Source of the DNA: Cellulosimicrobium cellulans
Lineage (GTDB): Bacteria; Actinomycetota; Actinomycetes; Actinomycetales; Cellulomonadaceae
DNA: 58,454 nucleotides
Direction of reading: 5' to 3'
Assembly (NCBI RefSeq): GCF_006539945.1
Contig: NZ_BJNZ01000030.1
Coordinates: 1 to 58,454, forward strand
This document shows positions 18,336 to 27,700 of this stretch, one piece after another. The position numbers and the translations under genes were made by a program. The notes below the pieces were generated by a model. It saw nothing but the letters and a program-made list of their open reading frames with translations, did no database searches and had not been told where the DNA came from. How positions within the stretch are numbered: the stretch's first letter is position 1; each line of letters opens with the position of its first letter.

Positions 18336-18956
18336 CTACGAGTCGCTCAGGGTCGCGGCGAGCACGATGAGCATCGCGAACGCCGTGGCGACAGCCCCCA
18401 CGACGATGCCGGTGACGGCGAAACCGCGCCCGCGGGTCCCGTCGCGCATCACCTGGTTGAGCGCGACGATCCCGAGGACGAGGCCGACGATCCCGGGGAA
18501 GCCCGCGCAGACCACGAGGCTCGCGATCGAGACGATCATCGACGCGAGCGCCAGCCCGTTCGTCCGCGGCGGCGCCGTGTACACGGACCCGTACGGGGGC
18601 GGGTAGGCGCCGTAGCCGGGAGACCCGGGGTAGGCGGACGGGTCGGGCGGCGGGTACCCGCCGCCGGGTGCGGAGCCGAAGGCCGGAGCGGAGCCCGGGC
18701 CGTAGGGCGACCCCTGCCCGACCGGAGCGGCGGGCGCGCCGTAGGGGGCTCCCGTCCCGGGCGCCGGCGTGCCCCGGTACCCGCCGCCGGCCCCGGACGG
18801 TGCGACGAAGCCGCCCTGCTCCGGCGCCGGGGCGTCGGCGGTGGCGTCGGTCGGCGGGTTGTACGGGGTGAGCGGCGGCTGGTGCGGGCGCGGGGCGGCG
18901 TACGGGTCGACGGGTTCGTCGGGCGACCCGTACGGCGGGACGGGGGGCGTGGTCAT
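18336..18956 (-). CDS. DUF4190 domain membrane protein, proline/glycine-rich
   Basis: A 206-residue protein with a ~130-residue Pro/Gly/Tyr-rich N-terminal region (repeating PYG, YPPP and GS units) followed by two transmembrane helices around the DUF4190 signature: ALASMIVSIASLVVCAGFPG and GFAVTGIVVGAVATAFAMLI, joined by NQVMRDGTRGRGF. The same loop occurs in the next gene, so the pair probably arose by duplication of the membrane part. The ATG follows TACGGT by six bases with no SD, fitting a leaderless transcript. Function unknown. Confidence 0.8.
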   Translation of the reverse strand: MTTPPVPPYGSPDEPVDPYAAPRPHQPPLTPYNPPTDATADAPAPEQGGFVAPSGAGGGYRGTPAPGTGAPYGAPAAPVGQGSPYGPGSAPAFGSAPGGGYPPPDPSAYPGSPGYGAYPPPYGSVYTAPPRTNGLALASMIVSIASLVVCAGFPGIVGLVLGIVALNQVMRDGTRGRGFAVTGIVVGAVATAFAMLIVLAATLSDS

Positions 18957-19007
18957 GGACACACCGTAGCGACGGGGCGGCGCGCCGTCCGCCGTATGAA
19001 CAGGCTC

Positions 19008-19046
19008 TTGTAAGCGATCGCAAAAGTTGCTACATCTTGCAGCAAC
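19008..19046 (+). promoter_or_regulatory. Amylase promoter with LacI-type operator candidate
   Basis: TTGTAA (19008-19013) and TACATC (19031-19036) lie 17 bases apart as a possible -35/-10 pair. Overlapping the -10 is a 21-base palindrome, 19026-19046, with outer arms GTTGCT / AGCAAC matching at 8 of 10 positions per half. Its placement suits repression of the amylase gene by a MalR/LacI-type sugar regulator. Confidence 0.55.
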
Positions 19047-19140
19047 GGTACAGCCAGGGTGCGTCCTCCACGACGGCGGCACGCGGACCGGCGGCCGACG
19101 TCCCGGCACCGACGCCGGGACACGACACGGAGGATCACCG

Positions 19141-22100
19141 ATGCGAACAACGAGGCTCGCAAGGTCGCGAGCACGCCTGGCGGGGGCCCTGGTCCTCGCC
19201 GTCGCACTGCCGGGGGCGGCCGGCCTGAGCGCCGTCGCGGCGCCGAGCGCGACGACCACGACGACGACCGCGACGGCCATGACGACCGTCTACTACCCCG
19301 AGCGCCCGGGCTGGACGGTGACCAACGTCCACTACGGCGTCGACGGCGCCGCCTGGACGGCGGTCCCGGGCGTCCCGATGGCGGACGCGTGCCCGGGCTG
19401 GCTGACGGCCGAGATCGACCTCGGCGCGGCGTCGGGGGTGCAGCTCACCTTCAACGACGGTGCCGGGACCTGGGACAACAACCGCGGCGCCAACTACCGG
19501 GCGGGCGCGGGGACCGTCGTCGTGCAGGACAGCGTGCTCACCGCGGGGGCGTCGCCGTGCGGCACCGACCCCACCGACCCGACAGACCCGACGGACCCTG
19601 CGGACACGACCGCGACGATCTACTACGCGACGTCGTGGGCCGCGCCGAAGATCCACTACCAGGTGGGCTCGGGCGCGTGGACCAGCGTCCCGGGCACGGC
19701 GATGACCGCGGCGTGCCCGGGCTGGTTCACGTACACCATCGACCTGGGCACCGCGAGCGGCGGCCAGGTCGTCTTCAACGACGGCGCCGGGCGGTGGGAC
19801 AACAACGGCGGAGGCAACTACCGCTACACCGCGGGAGCGCAGACCGCCTCGGGCGGCGTCGTCGCGCCCGTCGCGCAGAGCCCGTGCGGCCCCGACGTCC
19901 CCGAGGAGCCGGACACGCAGGCGCCCAGCGTCCCGTCCGGGCTCGTCGCGACGGCCGACGGCGTGCGCGTGACGGTCACGTGGGACGCCGCGACGGACGA
20001 CACGGCCGTCACCGGCTACACCCTCACCCGCACCGGAGGAGCGGGCCCGGTGACGCGGGACGTCACGACCCCGTCTGCGACGGACGTGGGACTGCTCGAG
20101 CGGACCGCGTACACGTACTCCGTGACGGCCATCGACGCCGCGGGGAACCGCTCGGCGGCGAGCGCGCCCGTCACCGTCACGACGGGGACGAAGCCCGTCG
20201 TCGACCCGGGCACGACGGGCGAGCCGCTCGGCGGGGACCCGCGCGAGGACTCGATCTACTTCGTCATGACCGCGCGCTTCAACGACGGCGTGAGCGAGAA
20301 CAACCGTGGCGGGTCCCAGCACGTGAAGTCGGGCAACGCGGCGAACGACGACCCCATGTTCCGCGGCGACTTCCAGGGGCTGATCGACAAGCTGGACTAC
20401 GTCAAGGGCCTCGGCTTCTCGGCGATCTGGATCACGCCCGTCGTGCTCAACCGGTCCGACTACGACTTCCACGGCTACCACGGCTGGGACTTCTTCCGCG
20501 TGGACCCGCGCCTCGAGACGTCGGGCGCCTCCTACCAGGACCTCATCGACGCCGCGCACGCGAAGGGCATCAAGATCTACCAGGACGTCGTGTACAACCA
20601 CTCGTCGCGCTGGGGCGCCAAGGGCCTGTTCGTGCCGACCGTGTGGGGCGCGCGCGACGGCCAGTGGGACTGGATGTACTCGGCCAAGGAGGAGGGCCGC
20701 GAGTACGACCCGATGGAGGAGAACGACGGGAACGACCCCACCCTCACCGCCGCGCAGAACGCGCTCGCGAAGGGCCGCACGTACAACGGCGACCTGTGGT
20801 CGACGACGGCCCCGGCGGGGAGCACGTGCTCCGGGTTCGGCACGCCCACGCAGTACCAGAGCCCGGAGGGGTTTCAGATCTACAGCTGCCAGTGGCCCTC
20901 GCCCACGTCGGGCATGTTCCCGAAGAGCACGTACCACCAGTGCTGGATCGGCAACTGGGAGGGCAAGGACGCGCAGGACTGCTGGCTGCACGACGACCTG
21001 GCCGACTTCAACACCGAGAACGCCGAGGTGCAGCAGTACCTGATCGACGCCTACAACCGGTACATCGACATGGGCGTCGACGGCTTCCGCGTCGACACCG
21101 CCGTGCACGTCCCGCGCGTCATGTGGAACAGGCACTTCCTGCCCGCGATCCAGGAGCACGCCGTGGCGACGCACGGCGAGAAGGGCAAGGACTTCTACGT
21201 CTTCGGCGAGGTCGCGGCGTTCGTCAACGACAAGTGGAACCGTGGCTCCGTGAACCACTCCGCGCAGTTCTACACGTGGAAGGAGCGCAAGGAGTACTCG
21301 CTGGACGACGTCGTGGCGGCCGCCGAGCAGTTCCAGTACGAGAACCTCCTGGGCACGGGCGACCAGCCGACGTCGGCCAACGCGTTCCTCGGCGGCGCCG
21401 ACGGGAACACGTACCACGCGCCCGACCACTCGAGGTTCTCGGGCATGAACGTCATCGACATGCGCATGCACATGAACTTCGGGGACGCGGGCAACGCGTA
21501 CCACAACGGCAAGGACTCGGACGACTCGTACAACGACGCGACGTACAACGTCGTGTACGTCGACTCGCACGACTACGGGCCCAACAAGTCGACCGTGCGC
21601 TACACCGGCGGCACCGACGCGTGGGCGGAGAACATGAGCCTCATGTGGACCTTCCGGGGCATCCCGACGCTCTACTACGGCTCGGAGATCGAGTTCCAGG
21701 CGGGCAAGCCGATCGACTGCGGTCCGACGTGCCCGCTCGCGACCACCGGGCGCGCGTACTACGGCGACCACCTCGCAGGCGACGTCGTCGCGAGCGACTT
21801 CGGCGTCGTGGAGTCCGCGTCGGGCGCGGTCGCGCAGACGCTCCGGAAGCCGCTCGTCCAGCACGTGCAGCGGCTCAACCAGATCCGTCGCGCCGTGCCG
21901 GCGCTGCAGAAGGGGCAGTACTCGACGGTCGGCGTGCAGGGGAACATGGCCTACAAGCGCCGGTTCACCGAGGGCGCCGTGGACAGCTTCGTGCTCGTCA
22001 CGGTGACCGACGCCGCGACCTTCTCCCGCGTCCCGAACGGCACCTACGTGGACGCCGTGACGGGTGACCGGAAGGTCGTGACGACCGGGACCCTGACGGT

Positions 22101-22200
22101 CCCGGCTCCGGGCAAGGGCAACCTGCGCGCGTACGTCCTCGACCTCCCGGGCAACCCTGCGCCGGGCACGGTCGGGCAGGCGGGGCCCTACCTCAAGTAG
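19141..22200 (+). CDS. Secreted alpha-amylase family GH13 with two CBM25-type starch-binding modules
   Basis: A 1019-residue exoenzyme. A signal peptide (basic start, LAGALVLAVALPG core, end near AVAAPSA at 33-36) is followed by two CBM25-like modules (about 48-140 and 159-247; both contain FNDGAG and WDNN), a fibronectin type III domain (261-352) and a GH13 barrel. The catalytic residues are visible: Asp652 in GFRVDTAVH, Glu690 in FGEV and Asp811 in DSHDYG. It should cleave alpha-1,4 bonds of starch or glycogen outside the cell; the exact product pattern is unclear because the barrel has long insertions. GGAGG precedes the ATG at 19141. A LacI-type operator lies upstream and a bidirectional terminator follows. 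Confidence 0.93.
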   Translation: MRTTRLARSRARLAGALVLAVALPGAAGLSAVAAPSATTTTTTATAMTTVYYPERPGWTVTNVHYGVDGAAWTAVPGVPMADACPGWLTAEIDLGAASGVQLTFNDGAGTWDNNRGANYRAGAGTVVVQDSVLTAGASPCGTDPTDPTDPTDPADTTATIYYATSWAAPKIHYQVGSGAWTSVPGTAMTAACPGWFTYTIDLGTASGGQVVFNDGAGRWDNNGGGNYRYTAGAQTASGGVVAPVAQSPCGPDVPEEPDTQAPSVPSGLVATADGVRVTVTWDAATDDTAVTGYTLTRTGGAGPVTRDVTTPSATDVGLLERTAYTYSVTAIDAAGNRSAASAPVTVTTGTKPVVDPGTTGEPLGGDPREDSIYFVMTARFNDGVSENNRGGSQHVKSGNAANDDPMFRGDFQGLIDKLDYVKGLGFSAIWITPVVLNRSDYDFHGYHGWDFFRVDPRLETSGASYQDLIDAAHAKGIKIYQDVVYNHSSRWGAKGLFVPTVWGARDGQWDWMYSAKEEGREYDPMEENDGNDPTLTAAQNALAKGRTYNGDLWSTTAPAGSTCSGFGTPTQYQSPEGFQIYSCQWPSPTSGMFPKSTYHQCWIGNWEGKDAQDCWLHDDLADFNTENAEVQQYLIDAYNRYIDMGVDGFRVDTAVHVPRVMWNRHFLPAIQEHAVATHGEKGKDFYVFGEVAAFVNDKWNRGSVNHSAQFYTWKERKEYSLDDVVAAAEQFQYENLLGTGDQPTSANAFLGGADGNTYHAPDHSRFSGMNVIDMRMHMNFGDAGNAYHNGKDSDDSYNDATYNVVYVDSHDYGPNKSTVRYTGGTDAWAENMSLMWTFRGIPTLYYGSEIEFQAGKPIDCGPTCPLATTGRAYYGDHLAGDVVASDFGVVESASGAVAQTLRKPLVQHVQRLNQIRRAVPALQKGQYSTVGVQGNMAYKRRFTEGAVDSFVLVTVTDAATFSRVPNGTYVDAVTGDRKVVTTGTLTVPAPGKGNLRAYVLDLPGNPAPGTVGQAGPYLK

Positions 22201-22211
22201 GCCCTCGACCC

Positions 22212-22242
22212 TCCCGCCCGCGGCCGTGCGCCGCGGGCGGGA
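22212..22242. terminator. Bidirectional hairpin terminator
   Basis: Perfect 12-base arms (22212-22223 and 22231-22242) with a seven-base loop, between the converging amylase and exonuclease III genes. No T-run. Confidence 0.7.
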
Positions 22243-22249
22243 CGGTCGC

Positions 22250-23035
22250 TCAGTCCTCGAGGTCGACGACGACCGGCACGTGGTCCGACGCGCCCTTGCC
22301 CTTGCGCTCCTCGCGGTCGATCGACACGCCCGTCACGCGGGCACGGGCGGCGGGGGAGAGGTAGGCGAAGTCGATCCGCATGCCCTCGTTCCGCGGGAAG
22401 CGCAGCCGCTGGTAGTCCCAGTACGTGTACGTGTGCTCGGCGGGGATCGCCTCGCGCGTGACCTCGGTGTACCCGGCGCCGCCGAACGCGGCGAACGCGT
22501 CGCGCTCCGCGGGCGTCACGTGCGTCTTGCCCGCGAAGTACGCGACGTCCCACACGTCGGTGTCCAGCGGGGCCACGTTCCAGTCCCCGACCAGGGCGAC
22601 CTGCGCAGCCGGGTCGTCCGCGAGCCAGCCCTCGGCGCGGCCACGCAGCTCGTCGAGCCAGCGCAGCTTGTACGTGTAGTGCGGGTCGCCGACCTCGCGG
22701 CCGTGCGGGACGTACAGGCTCCACACGCGCACGCCGCCGCACGTCGCGCCCAGGGCGCGGGCCTCGACCTTCTCGCCGAAGGCGGGCTGGCCCGGGAAGG
22801 AGGTCTCGACGTCGGCCAGGCCGACCCGCGAGACGACCGCGACGCCGTTCCACTGGTTCACGCCCGCGTGCGCGACCTCGTACCCCGCCGCCTCGAACGG
22901 CGCGACGGGGAACTGCGCGTCGGCGCACTTGGTCTCCTGGAGCGCGAGGACGTCGGTCCCCGTCCGCTCGAGGAAGGCGATCGCCCGGTCGACCCGGGCA
23001 CGGACGGAGTTGATGTTCCAGGTCGCGAGGCGCAC
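22250..23035 (-). CDS. xth: Exodeoxyribonuclease III
   Basis: A 261-residue Xth/ExoIII-type AP endonuclease and 3' exonuclease of base excision repair. The fold's metal and catalytic motifs are in place: ATWNINSVRAR, LQETKCAD, YVPHGRE, VGDWNVAPLD and the final GASDHVPVV. GTG at 23035 is chosen because the protein then begins VRLATWNINS as family members do, and TACGGT ends seven bases before it with no SD. GTG at 23044 is in frame but overlaps that hexamer. It is divergent from the following SDR gene. Confidence 0.93.
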   Translation of the reverse strand: MRLATWNINSVRARVDRAIAFLERTGTDVLALQETKCADAQFPVAPFEAAGYEVAHAGVNQWNGVAVVSRVGLADVETSFPGQPAFGEKVEARALGATCGGVRVWSLYVPHGREVGDPHYTYKLRWLDELRGRAEGWLADDPAAQVALVGDWNVAPLDTDVWDVAYFAGKTHVTPAERDAFAAFGGAGYTEVTREAIPAEHTYTYWDYQRLRFPRNEGMRIDFAYLSPAARARVTGVSIDREERKGKGASDHVPVVVDLED

Positions 23036-23107
23036 GGGCTCCACCGTACCGACGCCGGCGGCCGTGTGGCGGGCGGTATCCCGCTCCGCCGCCCGTAGGC
23101 TGTGGCC

Positions 23108-23872
23108 ATGGCGACAGCACTCATCACCGGCGCGAGCGCCGGCCTGGGCCTGGAGTTCGCGTGGCAGCTCGCCACGGCGCGGCACGACCTCGTGCTCGTC
23201 GCGCGCGACGAGGCGCGCCTCGAGGCGGTCGCGGGCCAGATCCGGGCCGCCGCGGGCGTGCGGGTCCAGGTCCTGCCGGCGGACCTCTCGGTGCCCGACG
23301 ACGTCGAGCGCGTGGCTGCGCGCCTCGCCTCGACCGGCGGCCCGGACGAGCGCCCGGTCGGGCTGCTCGTCAACAACGCCGGGTTCGCGACCCAGCAGCA
23401 CTTCGTGGACGGCGACCTCGACGTCGAGCTCCGGGCCCTCGACGTCATGGTGCGGGCCGTCCTGGTCCTGTCCCACGCCGCCGCCGGGCAGATGACGGAG
23501 CGGGGCCGCGGCGCGATCCTCAACGTCGCGTCGGTCGCGGCGCTCACCGCGGGCGGAACGTACGCGGCCGCGAAGGCCTGGGTGCGCTCGTTCACGGAGG
23601 GGCTCGCCGTCGAGCTCCACGGGACCGGGGTCACCGCGACCGTCCTGTGCCCGGGCTTCACGCACACCGAGTTCCACGACCGCGCCGGCATCGACAAGTC
23701 CGTCCTGCCGGACCTCGCGTGGCTCGACGCCGACCGCGTGGTCGCCGCGGCGCTCGCGGACGTCCGGCGCGGCGTCGTCATCTCGACCCCGTCGGTGCGC
23801 TATCGCGTCGCGTCGGCCGCCCTGCGGGCGATGCCGCGCTCGGCCGTCCGGGCGATCGGCAAGTACCGCTGA
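23108..23872 (+). CDS. Short-chain dehydrogenase/reductase
   Basis: A 254-residue classical SDR. It shows the cofactor motif TGASAGLG, LVNNAG, the catalytic serine in NVASVAAL and the YxxxK pair in TYAAAKAW, then PGFTHTEF. The basic residue in LVARDEARL and the Ser after the glycine motif suggest NADP(H). It resembles DltE/YqjQ-like dehydrogenases, but the substrate is unknown. TAGGCT (23096-23101) ends six bases before the ATG at 23108 with no SD, so the mRNA is probably leaderless; GTG at 23102 is an in-frame alternative. Confidence 0.9.
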   Translation: MATALITGASAGLGLEFAWQLATARHDLVLVARDEARLEAVAGQIRAAAGVRVQVLPADLSVPDDVERVAARLASTGGPDERPVGLLVNNAGFATQQHFVDGDLDVELRALDVMVRAVLVLSHAAAGQMTERGRGAILNVASVAALTAGGTYAAAKAWVRSFTEGLAVELHGTGVTATVLCPGFTHTEFHDRAGIDKSVLPDLAWLDADRVVAAALADVRRGVVISTPSVRYRVASAALRAMPRSAVRAIGKYR

Positions 23873-23909
23873 GCACGGCACCACGGTCGGGCCGACTACC
23901 CTGGCCGTC

Positions 23910-24497
23910 GTGACTAGTGATCTGGGCTCGACGCTCGCCGACACGCCCCGCGAGCAGCTGCTCGCCCTCATCCGTGAGCTCGCCGTCGTGCACGGCCGGG
24001 TGACGCTCTCCTCCGGCAAAGAGGCGGACTACTACGTCGACCTGCGGCGCGTGACGCTGCACCACCGCGCGGCGCCGCTCATCGGGCACCAGCTCCTCGA
24101 CCTCCTCGAGGAGCGCGGGCTCGGGACGGCGGAGGTCGACGCCGTCGGCGGGCTGACCCTGGGGGCGGACCCCATCGCGACCGCGCTCCTGCACGCCGCG
24201 GCCTCGCGCGGGCAGGACCTCGACGCGTTCGTCGTGCGCAAGGCGGCCAAGGCGCACGGCATGCAGCGGCAGATCGAGGGTCCGGACGTCGCCGGCCGCA
24301 AGGTCGTCGTCGTCGAGGACACCACCACGACGGGCGGGTCGCCGATCACGGCGATCGAGGCCGTGCGCGCGGCCGGTGGCGAGGTCGTCGGGGTGGCGAC
24401 CATCGTCGACCGCGCGACGGGCGCGGGCGAGAAGATCGAGGCGCTCGGCGTGCCGTACCACTTCCTCTTCAGCCTGGAGGACCTCGGCCTCGCCTGA
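23910..24497 (+). CDS. pyrE: Orotate phosphoribosyltransferase
   Basis: A 195-residue enzyme that joins orotate to PRPP to give orotidine 5'-phosphate in pyrimidine synthesis. The PRPP loop is VVVVEDTTTTGGS, with the substrate segment TLSSGKEADYYVDLR and the basic loop VRKAAKAHG. The GTG start has no SD and follows TACCCT (23897-23902) by seven bases, the leaderless pattern. It is separate from other pyrimidine genes here, and a hairpin follows the stop. Confidence 0.96.
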   Translation: MTSDLGSTLADTPREQLLALIRELAVVHGRVTLSSGKEADYYVDLRRVTLHHRAAPLIGHQLLDLLEERGLGTAEVDAVGGLTLGADPIATALLHAAASRGQDLDAFVVRKAAKAHGMQRQIEGPDVAGRKVVVVEDTTTTGGSPITAIEAVRAAGGEVVGVATIVDRATGAGEKIEALGVPYHFLFSLEDLGLA

Positions 24498-24521
24498 ACC
24501 GACGTCCCGTCGCTGCCTTCC

Positions 24522-24560
24522 CGACGACGCCCCGTGGCCCCGTGCCGCGGGGCGTCGTCG
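24522..24560 (+). terminator. Hairpin after pyrE
   Basis: Thirteen-base perfect arms (24522-24534 and 24548-24560) which can extend inward with a G-T pair; 24 bases after the pyrE stop and just ahead of the iron boxes. Likely pyrE terminator. Confidence 0.65.
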
Positions 24561-24587
24561 TGCTGACGAGGCGCGCGTCACACCAGG

Positions 24588-24630
24588 ATAGGTCAGGCTT
24601 ACCTTGCTTTGGTGAGGCGTGCCTTATATG
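24588..24630 (+). promoter_or_regulatory. Two DtxR/IdeR iron boxes over the htaA-type gene promoter
   Basis: Positions 24588-24606 match the 19-base DtxR/IdeR consensus at 14 positions (core AGGTCAGGCTTACCT). A second site at 24608-24626 matches 13 positions (TTTGGTGAGGCGTGCCTTA). Their centres are 20 bases apart, two helical turns. TATATG at 24625-24630 is the likely -10, with CTTGCT 16 bases upstream, so both boxes cover the promoter and should repress it when iron is sufficient. Confidence 0.8.
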
Positions 24631-24717
24631 GTCCACCACGACGGAGCGTCTGAGCGTCCGTCCGACCCCCGCCGTCCCGCCTCACCGGGACACGCCCGGA
24701 CCAGCACGGGAGACCTT

Positions 24718-27700
24718 GTGCGCACTTCACCGTCGAGACGCGTCCGCCGCGGCCTCGCCTCCTTCCTCGCCGCGGCCCTCGCCGCCGGCCTGACCGTCGC
24801 GGGCGCCGGCGCTCCCGCGCAGGCGGCCCCGACCGAGGTGACGGGCGGCTCGGCCACCTGGAACTTCGTCGACTCCTGGACGTCGTACGTCACCGGCCCG
24901 ATCGCGCAGGGCACGGTCACGCCGGCCCTCCAGGGCGGGCAGTCCTCCTACGGTCCCGCGTCGGGCACGTACGACGACGCGTCCGGCGCCGGCTCGGTGC
25001 GGTTCGGCGGCTCGACCCGCTACCAGGGGCACCACGGCGCGCTCGACGTGACGCTCTCCGACCTGCGCCTCGACCTCACCGGCCCCACGACCGGCGTCCT
25101 CCACGCCGACTTCGCGGGCACGGTGAACGCCGGGGCGGGCGACGACGCCAAGGTCGCGGACGTCGCCGTGTCGGCGACGCGCGACGGCGACCAGGTGACG
25201 TTCGTGGTGGACGGGACCGTCGCGGCGTCGCTCGGCGACGTCTCCTCCTACTTCTCGTCGTACGCGGGCAAGCCGATCGCGACGCTGACCGCGCGCGTCG
25301 TGTCCCCGGAGCCGGCCGCGCCGGCCGAGGCGACCACGACGACGCTCGCCGTGACGCCCGCGACCACGTCGGTCGCGGGCACGACCGTGACGCTCGCCGC
25401 GACCGTCGCGCCCGCCGCAGCGGGCACGGTCGCGTTCCGTGACGGCAGCGCCGTGCTGGGCACCGCGCCGGTGGCCGACGGCGTCGCGCGCCTGGAGACG
25501 GCGAGCCTCGCCGCCGGTGCGCACGAGCTGAGCGCGACCTTCGACCCGGCCGACCCGGCGGCCTTCGTCGCCTCGACGTCGGCCGGTGTCGTGCACTCCG
25601 TGACCGCCGCCGAGCCCGAGCCCGAGCCGGAGCCCGAGCCCGCGGTGGAGCCGAAGGTCACCGTCTCGCCGTCCGCCCCGGTGGACCCGGCGGTGGAGAA
25701 CACGTTCACGATCTCCGGCACCGGCTTCGTCGGCGCGGGCGCGGCGAACGGTGCGTACGTGCTCCTCGGAGGCGCCTCGATCTGGGACGGCAGCGGCCCG
25801 CTCGTCGCGAGCGGCTGGCTCGCCCAGGGCTGGGTGATGCCGCAGCAGGTGCGCTCCGGTGCATTCACCACGACCCTCACCGTCCCGGCGGGGAAGCTCG
25901 ACCCGGCCAAGGAGTACGTCGTCGCGACATCGGCGGCGCACGGCCTCTCGGCGACCGACCGCAGCCTCGACACGTTCACGCCCGTCGCGGTGCAGGGCGC
26001 CACGACCCCGGAGCCCGGCTGGGAGCCGTCGATCGAGCTGTTCGCCGCCGACGGCACCACCCCGCTCGGCGACGCCCCGGTGCGCCCGGACGACACGGTC
26101 GTCGTCAAGGGCTCGGGCTTCGACCCGGAGGGGAACGTCGCGCCTGCCGGGAACCGTCCGCCGATCTCCGAGGGCGTCCCCGCCGGTACCTACGTGGTGT
26201 TCGGCAAGTTCGCGCCGGAGTGGCGGCCGTCGCAGGGCGTCGCGTCGTCGGCGCGCAAGGCAGGGTCGCAGCAGTGGGCGCTCGCGTCCGCGGCGCTCGA
26301 CCAGGTCGACCCGCGCTACCAGAGCGCGATCCGCGGCCAGTGGGCCGAGCTGTCCGAGGACGGCACGTTCACGGCCGAGCTCGTCGCGACCGAGCTCGAG
26401 CTCGAGGGCGGCCGCTACGGCGTGTACACCTACGCCGCGGGGGGGACGGTCAACGCAGCACAGGAGCTCTACGCGCCCGTCGCGTTCACGACCGAGCCCG
26501 CCGCCCCCGTCTGGGAGCCGGAGATCATGGTCTTCGCCGAGGACGGCGTGACGCCGCTCGGCGACGCCGAGGTCTCGGTGGGCGACACGATCGTCGTGAA
26601 GGGATCCGGCTTCGACCCCACGGCGAACGTCGGTGGCCGCGGCGTCCCGATCCCGGCGACGCTGCCGCAGGGCACGTACGTCGTGTTCGGGAGCTTCGCC
26701 GAGCAGTGGCGCCCGTCCGAGGGCGCCGCGTCGTCGACGCGCAAGGTCGGGTCCCAGGCGTGGGCCCTCGCCGAGCCGGTGCTCGACCAGGTCCCCGCCC
26801 AGTATCAGTCCGTGATCCGTGCGCAGTGGACGGACATCGCCGAGGACGGCACGTTCGAGGCACGGCTCGTGGTGAAGAGCCCGGGCCTTCTCGACGGCGG
26901 ACGGTACGGCGTCTACACGTACGGCGCCGGCGGCGTGACCAACGCGGACCAGGAGCTCTTCGCTCCCGTCACGTTCGACGCCCCCGTGTCGCTCACGGTG
27001 ACGCCCGCCGCCACGACGGTCGAGGCCGGGAGCACCGTGCGGTTCACCGTGGACGGCCTCGTCGAGGGCGACGCCGTCAAGGGCGTGACGTTCGGCGGAA
27101 AGGCTGCGACCTACTCGCGTGACGGTGCCACGATCCTGCTCACGGTCCCGGCCGACGCCGCCGTGGGTCCCGTCCCCGTCGTCGTGACGTCCGAGCTCGG
27201 CGTGACCGGCAGCACGACGCTCACCGTCTCGGCTCCGGCTCCGGAGCCCACGCCGACGGTGACGGTGTCGCCGTCCGCTCCCGTGGACCCGGCGGTGGAG
27301 AACACGTTCACGGTCTCGGGTACCGGGTTCGTCGGCGACGGCGCGCGGTTCGGCGCGTACGTGGTGGTCGGCGAGAAGTCGATCTGGGACGGCTCGGGCC
27401 CGCTCGTCGCGACGGGGTGGCTCCAGCTCGGCTGGGTCATGCCGCAGCAGGTGGTCGACGGCGCGTTCACGACGACGCTGACCGTCCCCGCGGGCTCGTT
27501 CGACCCGTCGAAGGAGTACGTGGTCGCGACGTCGGCGGCGCACGGCCTCTCGGCGACCGACCGCAGCCTCGACACGTTCACCCCGGTCGCGGTGCGCCAG
27601 CCCGCGCCGGAGGCCCGGCCGACCACGACGGCCCTCGCCTCGTCGGCGGCCTCGGTCGTCGAGGGGACGGCCGTGACGTTCACGGCGACGGTCACCCCGA

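Noticed and set aside
19027-19140. Upstream in-frame start for the amylase (19027)
   Set aside because: It falls within the operator/-10; ATG 19141 has GGAGG and begins a proper signal peptide.
22250-24581. Long minus-strand frames running through the SDR and pyrE genes
   Set aside because: Those stretches lack motifs; only the exonuclease III part of the frame (22250-23035) is a real gene.
24619-24717. Earlier in-frame starts for the HtaA protein (near 24619 and 24628)
   Set aside because: They lie inside the iron boxes and the -10 hexamer and would put ~33 non-signal residues before the signal peptide; GTG 24718 has a ribosome site.
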